From contig NZ_CP149803.1 of assembly GCF_037943105.1 (NCBI RefSeq), forward strand, positions 3,266,001-3,330,000: a stretch of 64,000 nucleotides of DNA. The letters run 5' to 3'. Under the pieces are notes generated by a model. The model saw nothing but the letters and a program-made list of their open reading frames with translations. It searched no databases and was not told the DNA's origin. This DNA comes from Pseudomonas sp. TMP9 (GTDB taxonomy: Bacteria; Pseudomonadota; Gammaproteobacteria; Pseudomonadales; Pseudomonadaceae). Of this stretch, positions 41,299 to 49,877 are shown one piece after another; within the stretch, counting starts at the first letter, position 1, and each line of letters begins with the position of its first letter. Position numbers and translations under genes: made by a program.

Positions 41299-43518
41299 GT
41301 GTCTGACGTTATTCTGCGCCTCGCCCTACCTTCACCGCTGCGCCGCCTGTTCGACTACCGCGCCCCTGCCGGTGTACCGCGCAGCGCGCTGCAACCGGGC
41401 GCGCGGTTGCGCGTGCCATTTGGTCGGCGCGAGATGATTGGCATCCTGATAGAAGTGACCGATCACAGCGCGGTCCCGGCAGATAAGCTCAAGCACGCCC
41501 TGCAACTGCTCGACGCCCAGTCTCCATTACCACCGGCGTTGTTCAAGCTGTGCCTGTGGACTGCGCAGTATTACCAGCACAGCCTCGGCGATACGTTGAG
41601 CTGGGCGCTGCCGGTGCTGCTCCGCCAAGGCGAACCGGCGGAAGCACGCCAGCAGCGCTTCTGGTCCGTGGCACCCGGCGCACAACTCGACGACCCGCGC
41701 CTGAGCCGAGCGCCGCGACAGCGTGATGCCCTGCAAACCCTCGGCCAACACCCGCATGGCGTTGCGCACCCGCTGCTGAGCAAACTACAGCTGAACAAAG
41801 ACAGCCTCGATCTGCTGCTGGAAAAGGGCTTGGTCAAAGTCAACGTGCGCCGTCATGCGCCGAACGAGCGTCACGCCAACTGGCTGGCACAACCCGAGCT
41901 GCCGCTGAATGCAGAACAACGCGCCGCCACAGAGGCGATCCGCTCGGGCTTCGGCAGCTTCAATGCCTTTCTGTTAGCCGGCGTCACCGGCAGCGGCAAA
42001 ACCGAGGTTTACCTGCAGCTGATTCGGGAAACCCTGGAGGCGGGTAAACAGGCGCTGGTGCTGATCCCAGAGATCAACCTTGGCCCGCAAACCTTGGCCC
42101 GTTTCGAGCAGCGCTTTAATGCCCGCATCGCTCTGCTGCATTCGGCAGTGAATGACCGTGAACGCCTCGACGCCTGGCTGGCGGCGCGCGATGGCGAAGC
42201 CGACATCATTATTGGCACCCGCTCGGCGCTGTTTACCCCGATGCAGCGACCGGGGCTGATCATCATCGATGAAGAGCACGACGCCTCCTATAAACAGCAA
42301 GAAGGTTTGCGCTATCACGCCCGCGATCTGGCCGTGGTGCGCGCGCATCAGGAAAACATCCCGATTGTCCTGGGCTCGGCCACCCCTTCGCTGGAGAGCC
42401 TGCACAACGCTCACAGCGGTCGCTACGCCCTGCTGCACCTGCGCGAACGTGCCGGCGGCGCCAAGCAACCGCGTTTTTTGCGTTTGGATGTGAAAAGCCG
42501 GCCGCTGGATTCCGGCATCTCTGGGCCGATGCAGCAGGCCATCGGCCAAACCCTAGCGGCCGGACAACAGGTGCTGGTGTTTCTTAATCGTCGCGGTTTC
42601 GCCCCCACCCTGCTCTGCCACGACTGCGGCTGGCTGTCAGAATGCCCACGCTGTGACGCACGCATGACCGTGCACCAGCGCTCTCGCGAGTTGCGCTGCC
42701 ACCACTGCGGCCACGTCGAGCGCCAGCCAAACAACTGCCCCACGTGCAACAACGTCGACTTACGCCCGGTAGGGGCTGGCACCGAGCGCGCGGAAGAACG
42801 CCTGGAGATTCTCTTCCCTGATGTGCCGGTGTTACGCGTCGACCGCGACAGCACTTCACGCAAAGAGGCCATGACCACCCTGTTCAATACCGTGCAGCGC
42901 GGCGAGCCGTGCATTTTGGTCGGCACCCAGATGCTCGCCAAAGGCCACCACTTCCCCCGCGTCACCCTGGTGGCGATTCTCGATGCCGACGGCGGGCTGT
43001 TTTCCGCCGATTTCCGCGCCAGCGAACGCATGGCCCAGCTGATCGTGCAGGTTGCCGGACGCGCCGGGCGGGCCGAAGAGCCGGGCAAGGTGATTATCCA
43101 AAGCCACCTGGCCGATCATCCGTTATTGGTACAGCTGACCGAGCAGGGTTACTTCGCCTTCGCTGAACAAGCCTTGAGTGAACGCCGCAGTGCGGGTTTA
43201 CCGCCCTTCTGCCACCTCGCTTTGCTAAGGGCAGAGGCACACAAACCCGGGCAGGCCGAAGGCTTTCTTGACGAGGCCTGCACAGAGGCCGAGCTGTTAT
43301 TGAGCGAACTCAAACTCAGCGGCATCGAGTTACTCGGCCCAGTTCCCGCGCCAATGGAGCGCCGTGCCGGGCGCTACCGTGCTCAGCTGCTGGTGCAAGC
43401 CAATGCACGCGCGCCGCTGCACCGTTTGCTCAATAGCTGGATGCTGGCCCTGGAACAAATGCCCAGCGGCCGCGCCGTGCGTTGGTCGCTGGATGTCGAC
43501 CCAATTGACTTGTTCTAG
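41299..43518 (+). CDS. priA: Primosomal protein N' (replication restart helicase PriA)
   Basis: PriA recognises stalled forks and reloads the replicative helicase. The 739-aa protein has an N-terminal DNA-binding domain, Walker A GVTGSGKTEVYLQL, a DEEH box in IIIDEEHDASYKQ, and the zinc cysteines in CHDCGWLSECPRCDA and CHHCGH...CPTCN. Length matches Pseudomonas PriA. I chose the GTG at 41299 because AAGGAG lies 7 bases upstream; the open frame to 41140 would overlap the rpmE promoter region without similarity. In P. aeruginosa priA is followed by argS, but here dbpA follows, which suggests a rearrangement. Confidence 0.95.
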   Translation: MSDVILRLALPSPLRRLFDYRAPAGVPRSALQPGARLRVPFGRREMIGILIEVTDHSAVPADKLKHALQLLDAQSPLPPALFKLCLWTAQYYQHSLGDTLSWALPVLLRQGEPAEARQQRFWSVAPGAQLDDPRLSRAPRQRDALQTLGQHPHGVAHPLLSKLQLNKDSLDLLLEKGLVKVNVRRHAPNERHANWLAQPELPLNAEQRAATEAIRSGFGSFNAFLLAGVTGSGKTEVYLQLIRETLEAGKQALVLIPEINLGPQTLARFEQRFNARIALLHSAVNDRERLDAWLAARDGEADIIIGTRSALFTPMQRPGLIIIDEEHDASYKQQEGLRYHARDLAVVRAHQENIPIVLGSATPSLESLHNAHSGRYALLHLRERAGGAKQPRFLRLDVKSRPLDSGISGPMQQAIGQTLAAGQQVLVFLNRRGFAPTLLCHDCGWLSECPRCDARMTVHQRSRELRCHHCGHVERQPNNCPTCNNVDLRPVGAGTERAEERLEILFPDVPVLRVDRDSTSRKEAMTTLFNTVQRGEPCILVGTQMLAKGHHFPRVTLVAILDADGGLFSADFRASERMAQLIVQVAGRAGRAEEPGKVIIQSHLADHPLLVQLTEQGYFAFAEQALSERRSAGLPPFCHLALLRAEAHKPGQAEGFLDEACTEAELLLSELKLSGIELLGPVPAPMERRAGRYRAQLLVQANARAPLHRLLNSWMLALEQMPSGRAVRWSLDVDPIDLF

Positions 43519-43704
43519 CCGTTGGTAGGCACCCGCTTGCTGCGATTGGCCGCCCCGCCGCTCAGCGGGCCAACACATCGCCAGCACGCAGGCGCCTGCA
43601 TTAATAGCGCAAATACCTGCTCAGACGGACAACCGGCCTTTAGCGCTAAGCCACTGCGCACAGCCTGTTACACTGCGCGTCATTTCGTTTAGCAGGCCTG
43701 CACC

Positions 43705-45084
43705 GTGACCAACACCGCTTTCGCTTCTCTGCCGCTTTCCCCCGCCATGCTGGCGAACCTCGAGTCCCTAGGTTACACCGAGATGACCCCGATTCAGGCG
43801 CAGAGCCTGCCGGTAATGCTCAAGGGCATGGACCTGATTGCCCAGGCTAAGACGGGTAGCGGTAAGACTGCCGCCTTTGGCATCGGCCTGCTCAACCCGC
43901 TCAACCCGCGCTTCTTCGGTTGCCAGGCACTGGTCATCTGCCCGACCCGCGAGCTGGCCGACCAAGTCGCCAAAGAGCTGCGCCGCCTGGCGCGTTCAGC
44001 CGACAACATCAAAATTCTTACCCTGTGTGGCGGCGCGCCAATTGGCCCTCAAATCGGCTCGCTGGAGCACGGCGCGCAGATCATCGTCGGCACGCCGGGG
44101 CGTATTCAGCAGCACCTGAGCAAGGGCACGCTGAAGCTCGACGGCCTGAACACTCTGGTCCTCGACGAAGCCGACCGCATGCTCGACATGGGTTTTTACG
44201 ACAGCATCGCCGAGATCATCGAGCAAACCCCGAGCCGCCGGCAGACCCTGCTGTTCTCCGCCACCTACCCGAGCAGCATCAAGCAGTTGTCCGCGAAGTT
44301 CATGCGTGATCCGCAACAGGTCAAAGCTGACGCCTTTCACGACGATACGCAGATCGAACAGCGCTTCTACGAAATCGCTCCGGAAGAGCGCATGGACGCC
44401 GTGGTCAAGCTGCTCAACTGCTACCGCCCACAATCCTGCGTGGCCTTCTGCTTTACCAAGCAGCAATGCCAGGAAGTGGTCGACCACCTAACCGCCAAAG
44501 GCATCTCGGCTGCGGCGCTGAACGGTGACTTGGAGCAACGCGACCGCGATCAAGTGCTGGCGATGTTTGCCAACCGCAGCCTGTCCGTTCTGGTGGCCAC
44601 CGATGTCGCCGCCCGCGGCTTGGATATCGATGCACTGGATATGGTGATCAACGTCGAGCTGGCGCGCGACTCGGAGATTCACATTCACCGCGTCGGCCGT
44701 ACCGGTCGGGCGGGCGAGAAAGGCCTGGCCATGAGCCTGGTGGCCCCAGCCGAAGGCCATCGTGCCCAAGCCATCGAAACCCTGCAAAAAGCGCCACTCA
44801 ACTGGCACCCACTGAGCAGCCTGAAACACCAAGGTGGCGCACCGCTGCAACCGCCGATGATCACCCTGTGCATCAGCGCGGGACGCAAAGACAAACTGCG
44901 CCCCGGCGATATTCTCGGTGCCCTGACTGGCGAGGCTGGTATCCCTGGCGCGCAGGTCGGCAAGATCGCCATCTTCGACTTTCAGGCCTATGTCGCGGTT
45001 GAACGCAGCCTCGCCCTGCAGGCGCTCAAGTGCCTCAGCGAAGGTAAGGTTAAGGGCCGCACACTGCGGGTACGCACGCTCTAG
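43705..45084 (+). CDS. dbpA: ATP-dependent RNA helicase DbpA
   Basis: DbpA is a DEAD-box helicase specific for hairpin 92 of 23S rRNA and acts in 50S assembly. The 459-aa protein has motif Q (TPIQAQSLPVML), Walker A AKTGSGKTAAF, VLDEADRMLDMGF, SAT, and HRVGRTGRAGEKG. A C-terminal RNA-binding domain (about 385-459, ending KVKGRTLRVRTL) provides rRNA specificity and distinguishes it from generic DEAD-box proteins. It starts with GTG. It stands alone, with 186 bases of gap upstream in which I see no clear element. Confidence 0.93.
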   Translation: MTNTAFASLPLSPAMLANLESLGYTEMTPIQAQSLPVMLKGMDLIAQAKTGSGKTAAFGIGLLNPLNPRFFGCQALVICPTRELADQVAKELRRLARSADNIKILTLCGGAPIGPQIGSLEHGAQIIVGTPGRIQQHLSKGTLKLDGLNTLVLDEADRMLDMGFYDSIAEIIEQTPSRRQTLLFSATYPSSIKQLSAKFMRDPQQVKADAFHDDTQIEQRFYEIAPEERMDAVVKLLNCYRPQSCVAFCFTKQQCQEVVDHLTAKGISAAALNGDLEQRDRDQVLAMFANRSLSVLVATDVAARGLDIDALDMVINVELARDSEIHIHRVGRTGRAGEKGLAMSLVAPAEGHRAQAIETLQKAPLNWHPLSSLKHQGGAPLQPPMITLCISAGRKDKLRPGDILGALTGEAGIPGAQVGKIAIFDFQAYVAVERSLALQALKCLSEGKVKGRTLRVRTL

Positions 45085-45355
45085 CCATCTGGTTGACCTG
45101 CTATCAACTGCCCGGCGAGCGTTCGTTCCACGCAGTCGATAGTGTTTAACGGGCCATCGCCAAGCATCCTTGCGGTTAGGAGCGAAGAGCGCCAAATGCG
45201 CGCCCCAGATGGCTCAACTCAGTAAACCTGCACCTAGGTAAACTTCTCGGTTACAGGCCACCACCCCCGCGTGATGAACCCCGTACGAACCATCCGCTAA
45301 CATGCGCGCTGGTTGGCGTCAGGCGTTCGTCGTGGTTAATCATGAGGACTATGCA
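45085..45355 (+). other. Intergenic region between dbpA and flavoprotein gene
   Basis: This 271-base gap shows no supported gene, repeat or clear terminator. GAGG at 45344-45347 is the ribosome binding site for the next gene (GTG 45356). Confidence 0.5.
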
Positions 45356-46540
45356 GTGCTTACACCCCAGGTCGTGATTATTGGAGCCGGTGCCGCCGGG
45401 CTTATGTGCGCGCTGACGGCTGCGGCGCGTGGGCGGCAGGTGCTGTTGCTGGATCACGCCAATAAGGCTGGCAAGAAGATACTGATGTCAGGGGGTGGGC
45501 GTTGTAATTTCACCAATATGTATTGCGAACCGAGCAATTTTCTTTCGCAAAACTCGCACTTCTGCAAGTCCGCTCTGGCGCGCTACACCCAGTGGGATTT
45601 TATTGCGCTGGTGGCTAAGCACGGCGTGCCCTACCACGAGAAAAAGCTCGGCCAACTGTTCTGCGACAACAAGGCCAGCGACATCCTCGGCCTGCTGCTA
45701 AGTGAGTGCGAACACGCCGGTGTTGAGCTGCGCCTGAGCACCTCGGTCAGCGAAATCAGCAAACTCGGCAGCGGCTATCAACTGCAGACCAGCGCCGGCA
45801 GCGTGCGCTGCGAGTCCTTGGTGATCGCCAGCGGCGGCCTGTCAATTCCAACCCTTGGCGCCAGCGGCTTTGGCTATCAGGTGGCCAAGCAATTCGGCCA
45901 TATCTTGCTACCCACACGCGCCGGCTTGGTGCCGTTTACTATTACCGACCCGCAACTTAAAGCACTCTGCAACGAGTTGTCCGGCACCTCAGTGGAAGAC
46001 TGCCTGGTGAGCTGCAACGGCCAGAGCTTTAAGGAAAATATTCTGTTTACCCATCGCGGCCTTAGCGGCCCGGCGATTTTGCAGATTTCCTCATTTTGGC
46101 TACCGGGCGATGCCATCAGCATTAATCTGCTACCGCATATCGACCTGCCCGAGTGGCTGGAGCAGCAACAACGCGAACGGCCCAATAGCGAGTTAAAAAC
46201 CCTGCTGGGTGAACTGTTCACCAAGAAGATGGCCGGGCTGCTGGCCGACAACTGGTTCACCTCCAAGCCGATGAAGCAATACACCCATGCGGAACTGAAG
46301 GCGATTGCCGACCAGCTCGGCGACTGGCAACTGGTGCCAGCCGGCACCGAGGGTTACCGCACAGCCGAAGTCACTCTGGGCGGAGTCGATACTCACGAGG
46401 TGTCATCAAAAACCATGGAGTCGCTGAAATCTCCGGGCCTGTATTTTGTCGGTGAAGTACTGGATGTCAGCGGTCACTTGGGCGGTTTTAACTTTCAGTG
46501 GGCTTGGGCGTCGGGTTACGCCGCTGCGCAGTTCGTCTAA
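45356..46540 (+). CDS. BaiN/HI0933-family FAD-dependent oxidoreductase
   Basis: The 394-aa protein is a flavoprotein of the HI0933/BaiN family. It has an N-terminal dinucleotide-binding GAGAAGLMCALTAAARG, the family signature MSGGGRCNFTNMY, and a C-terminal closing segment GEVLDVSGHLGGFNFQWA that completes the FAD site. The family includes putative aminoacetone oxidases, but the substrate here is unknown. The GTG at 45356 follows GAGG by 8 bases and begins LTPQVVIIGAG, as in relatives; an earlier frame from 45302 is unsupported. It is followed by the transporter gene 90 bases downstream. Confidence 0.87.
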   Translation: MLTPQVVIIGAGAAGLMCALTAAARGRQVLLLDHANKAGKKILMSGGGRCNFTNMYCEPSNFLSQNSHFCKSALARYTQWDFIALVAKHGVPYHEKKLGQLFCDNKASDILGLLLSECEHAGVELRLSTSVSEISKLGSGYQLQTSAGSVRCESLVIASGGLSIPTLGASGFGYQVAKQFGHILLPTRAGLVPFTITDPQLKALCNELSGTSVEDCLVSCNGQSFKENILFTHRGLSGPAILQISSFWLPGDAISINLLPHIDLPEWLEQQQRERPNSELKTLLGELFTKKMAGLLADNWFTSKPMKQYTHAELKAIADQLGDWQLVPAGTEGYRTAEVTLGGVDTHEVSSKTMESLKSPGLYFVGEVLDVSGHLGGFNFQWAWASGYAAAQFV

Positions 46541-46630
46541 ACCGGCACCACAGGTATGCGCCCGGTAAACTCGGCATATGCTGCTTAACTGCTGCTTTAA
46601 GTAGCCCCTTTCTAAGGATGGTTTGCCCGC

Positions 46631-48478
46631 ATGACCCAAGACCAAGGCCTTATTTTTGCCATCCTTGCTGCCACCATGGGCCTGTTCCTTTGGGGCCGTT
46701 GGCGGCATGACATCGTCGCGCTCGGCGCGCTACTGGCCTGCGTAATCACCGGCCTGGTGCCAGACCAAGAAGCTTTTACCGGCTTTGGCCACCCAGCGGT
46801 CATTACCGTGGCCTGCGTGCTGGTGCTCAGCTTCGGCTTGCAACGAACCGGTGCGGTTGATGCGCTGGCGCAACGGGTATTGCCTGCCGATGCCGGGCCT
46901 ATGCTTTCGATTGCCGCTCTAACCGGTCTTGGCGCCGTGCTGTCGGCCTTTATGAATAACGTCGGCGCACTCGCCCTGCTGATGCCCATAGCCCTGAAGA
47001 TCGCCAGTAAGCAGGAGCTGCCGCCGGGGCGTTTGCTGATGCCGCTGGCCTTCGGCACCATCCTCGGTGGTATGACCACACTGATCGGCACACCGCCTAA
47101 CTTGATCGTGTCCAGCTTCCGCGCGCAGAGCGGCGCCGGACCGTTCTCTATGTTTGATTTCAGCCCGGTGGGCGTCGCCGTGGCGCTGACCGGTGTGCTG
47201 TTCATTACGCTGATCGGCTGGCGGTTGGTACCACGCCGGGAAGTGGTCGGCGTCGCCAGCTTTGACACGGGCACGTACATCACCGAGGCCCGCGTAAAAG
47301 AAGGCGCGAAGGCCGATGGCAAAAGCCTGCGCGAAGTCGAACAACTGCTCGAAGAAGCCGACGCCCAAGTAGTGGGCATGGTGCGCAACAAACTGCGTCT
47401 ATCAGCCCCCAATCCGCGACGCATCCTCCAGGTCGATGACGTATTGGTGATCGAGGCCGAGCCTGAAGCACTCGGTGAGGTGCTCAGCAAGCTGGGTTTG
47501 AAGCTGGAAGCAGCCAAGAAACCCTCGCCGGATGAGGATGAGGATGAGGAGCACGAGGACAGCCAAGACGAAGACGCGGCAGCCGAGAGCAAGACCGAGG
47601 AAAAGAAGGACAGCGACAGTGACGACAGAGTGCTGCAGGAACTGCTAGTGCGCCCGGACTCGCAGCTGATCGGGTTGTCAGCCAGCAATATTCGCCTGCG
47701 TAATCGTTACAACATCAACCTGCTGGCGATCTCGCGGCAAAGCCATCGCTCGATCAAACGCCTGCGCTCGACCCTGTTTGAGCGCGGCGATGTACTGCTC
47801 ATGCAAGGCGACTCGGCGGATATCAACGACTTTGCCAACGACTATGCCTGCGTGCCGCTGGCCGACCGCGCCATCAGCATTCCTAACCCCGCCCAGGCCG
47901 GCTTCGCCGCCGGCGTGATGCTGCTGGCGGTGATCCTCGCGGCGTTCGGCGTGCTATCAGCAGCCGTGGCCTTCGCCGCCGGCGTGCTGGTGTTTATGGT
48001 GGCGCGGATCGTGCCCCTGCGCCTGCTCTATCAATCCATCGACTGGCCGGTGATTGTGCTGCTGGGGGCGATGATCCCCGTCGCCGGCGCCATGTCTGCG
48101 ACCGGCGCGGCCGACCTGCTGGCGCGGCTGCTAATGGAACATGTGGCGCAGGGCAATCCGGTGGTGGCACTGACGCTGATCCTGGTTGTGACCATGACCC
48201 TCTCGGACTTTATGAATAACGCCGCCACCGCGGCGGTGATGTGCCAGATCGCCTTAAGTGCCGCCAGCCAGCTCGGTGTTAACGCCGACTCGCTGCTGAT
48301 GGCGGTAGCCATTGGTGCTTCTTGCTCCTTCCTCACCCCCATCGGCCACCAAAACAACACCCTGATCCTCAGCCCCGGTGGCTTTCGCTTTGGCGATTAC
48401 TGGCGTTTAGGCCTGCCCATGGAAATTTTGGTGGTGCTGGTTAGCGTGCCGTTGTTGCTGCTGGTTTGGCCACTCTAG
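46631..48478 (+). CDS. SLC13-type permease with two RCK_C domains and an acidic insert
   Basis: The 615-aa inner-membrane transporter has two membrane halves separated by a cytosolic region with two TrkA-C-like domains. Visible membrane signatures are SAFMNNVGALALLMPIALK and LIGTPPNLIVSSF in the first half, and DFMNNAATAAVMCQIALSA and FLTPIGHQNNTLILSPGGFR in the second. Between the two TrkA-C domains (about residues 297-333) lies a run made almost only of Asp, Glu, Ser and Lys, which is unusual. It resembles the permease at 11992 in plan. The substrate is unknown; SLC13 relatives carry di- and tricarboxylates, sulfate or other anions. It ends 2 bases before the next gene. Confidence 0.83.
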   Translation: MTQDQGLIFAILAATMGLFLWGRWRHDIVALGALLACVITGLVPDQEAFTGFGHPAVITVACVLVLSFGLQRTGAVDALAQRVLPADAGPMLSIAALTGLGAVLSAFMNNVGALALLMPIALKIASKQELPPGRLLMPLAFGTILGGMTTLIGTPPNLIVSSFRAQSGAGPFSMFDFSPVGVAVALTGVLFITLIGWRLVPRREVVGVASFDTGTYITEARVKEGAKADGKSLREVEQLLEEADAQVVGMVRNKLRLSAPNPRRILQVDDVLVIEAEPEALGEVLSKLGLKLEAAKKPSPDEDEDEEHEDSQDEDAAAESKTEEKKDSDSDDRVLQELLVRPDSQLIGLSASNIRLRNRYNINLLAISRQSHRSIKRLRSTLFERGDVLLMQGDSADINDFANDYACVPLADRAISIPNPAQAGFAAGVMLLAVILAAFGVLSAAVAFAAGVLVFMVARIVPLRLLYQSIDWPVIVLLGAMIPVAGAMSATGAADLLARLLMEHVAQGNPVVALTLILVVTMTLSDFMNNAATAAVMCQIALSAASQLGVNADSLLMAVAIGASCSFLTPIGHQNNTLILSPGGFRFGDYWRLGLPMEILVVLVSVPLLLLVWPL

Positions 48479-48480
48479 CC

Positions 48481-48972
48481 ATGCACCGCCTGAACAAAAG
48501 CGCACTGCGCCAAGAGGTGATACAGCGCCTTGAGGACACCCTGCAACAGGCTCAGCAGGCGGCGTTAATGGCTTACGAAACAGCCACCGCCAAAGAAAAT
48601 ATCGCCGAAAACAAATACGACACTCTAGGCATCGAGGCGTCATATCTGGCCACCGGGCACGCTCGGCGGACGGCGGCTATTCGCCAGACTTTAGTGGACT
48701 GGAAGCGCCTGCTGCTGCGCGATTTTGACCCGCTACTGGGCATCCAACTCGGCGCCCTGATTGAGCTAAGCGACGATGATGGCCGGCGCCAATGCTTGTT
48801 TCTCGGCCCGGACGGTGCCGCCATGAAACTGCAGCAGGACGGCCAAACGGTGCAGGTGCTTGGCCCGCAAGCGCCGCTGGGGCACATGCTACGGGGCAAG
48901 AACGTGGGCGATGAACTGATCTTGCGCGTGGCCAGTGGCGTGCAACTGTTAACGATTCTGTCGGTCGACTAA
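48481..48972 (+). CDS. GreA/GreB-family C-terminal domain protein
   Basis: The 163-aa protein starts MHRLNKSALRQEVIQRLEDT with an N-terminal helical, coiled-coil-like half. Its C-terminal half resembles the FKBP-like C-terminal domain of transcript-cleavage factors: LGALIELSDDDGRRQCLFLG, GPDGAAMKLQQ, then PLGHMLRGKNVGDELIL. True GreA/GreB use acidic residues at the tip of an N-terminal coiled coil; whether those residues are present here cannot be judged from sequence alone. It begins two bases after the transporter stop, implying translational coupling. A role at RNA polymerase is only inferred. Confidence 0.65.
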   Translation: MHRLNKSALRQEVIQRLEDTLQQAQQAALMAYETATAKENIAENKYDTLGIEASYLATGHARRTAAIRQTLVDWKRLLLRDFDPLLGIQLGALIELSDDDGRRQCLFLGPDGAAMKLQQDGQTVQVLGPQAPLGHMLRGKNVGDELILRVASGVQLLTILSVD

Positions 48973-49046
48973 GGGTAAGCAGCACCTCGGTGGCTATCCC
49001 TCGGTAGCCCCTTACCCGTCCCAGAATCGGATCATCAGGAGGCCAT

Positions 49047-49280
49047 ATGCACGCCCAAACCCACGACCTGCCAGCCTTGTTCAAACAACTTGGCCTGAAC
49101 CATGACAGCGCCGCGATCGCGCGGTTTATCCAGCAGCACTCACCGCTGGCGGCAGAATGCCGGCTAGCTGACGCCACGTTCTGGAACCGCGCCCAGGCTA
49201 CGTTTCTGCGCGAAGAGATTCTTGAAGATGCCGACTGGGCTGAAATCGTTGATCAGCTCAACCTAGCCCTGCGGGGCTGA
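49047..49280 (+). CDS. DUF2789 family protein, 77 aa
   Basis: The small protein contains the DUF2789 pattern: DLPALFKQLGLNHD at the start, SPLAAECRLADATFWNRAQA and FLREEILEDADWAEIVDQL in the second half. The function is unknown. AGGAGG lies 4 bases before the ATG, an excellent ribosome binding site. Its end overlaps the convergent YgjP-like gene by 18 bases. Confidence 0.82.
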   Translation: MHAQTHDLPALFKQLGLNHDSAAIARFIQQHSPLAAECRLADATFWNRAQATFLREEILEDADWAEIVDQLNLALRG

Positions 49281-49787
49281 CAGTGTGCCCGTTGCACCGG
49301 GCAGTTCGCGCCAAGTCAGGTAGACCCGCAGGTCGAACTCCAGCTGGTGATAGCCGGGCAGCATGTATTCGCAGAGGTTGTAGAAGGCCTTGTTGTGCTC
49401 GGCTTCTTTAAGATGCGCCAGCTCATGCACCACAATCATCTGTAGAAACTCAGGCGCCGCCTCGCGAAACAGCGAGGCTACGCGGATTTCTTTCTTCGCT
49501 TTGAGCTTGCCGCCCTGCACCCGAGAAATCGCGGTGTGCAGGCCGAGGGCCCGGTGGGTCAGGTCGAGGCGGTTGTCGTACAGCACCTTGTCGATGGCTG
49601 GGGCATTACGCAAATGTTCCTGCTTCAGGCCCTGAATATAGGCGTACAGCGCCTTGTCACTTTGTATCCCGTGCTTGCCGCCGTAAGACTGCGCCAAGTA
49701 GTCGCCCAAACGCTGCTCGGCAATCAGCTGGCGAATCTTGTCTTGCAACTGAGCCGGGTAGGCTTGCAGGTATTTAAGCGGGGTCAT
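49263..49787 (-). CDS. YgjP-like metal-dependent hydrolase (DUF45/M48 superfamily)
   Basis: The 174-aa protein has a zinc-binding HELAH (H121-H125) followed by a third histidine in EAEHNKAF (H131), matching the HExxH...H motif of the YgjP/DUF45 group. Its surrounding LQMIVVHELAHLKEAEHN is typical of this group, whose substrate is not established. The ATG at 49787 is preferred; a GTG at 49793 is in frame. The gene converges with and overlaps the DUF2789 gene by 18 bases at its 3' end. Confidence 0.82.
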   Translation of the reverse strand: MTPLKYLQAYPAQLQDKIRQLIAEQRLGDYLAQSYGGKHGIQSDKALYAYIQGLKQEHLRNAPAIDKVLYDNRLDLTHRALGLHTAISRVQGGKLKAKKEIRVASLFREAAPEFLQMIVVHELAHLKEAEHNKAFYNLCEYMLPGYHQLEFDLRVYLTWRELPGATGTLSAPQG

Positions 49788-49877
49788 GATCACTGCGACA
49801 GGGTGCGATAAGGCCGCGCATTATGCCCCAGCCGGCCCCTCGGTGGACGCTGACTGGAGCGCGGCTGGGCCACGTAT

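Noticed and set aside
42423-43088. Minus-strand open frame inside priA
   Set aside because: Antisense to the zinc and helicase regions of PriA, with low-complexity composition and no homologue-like motif.
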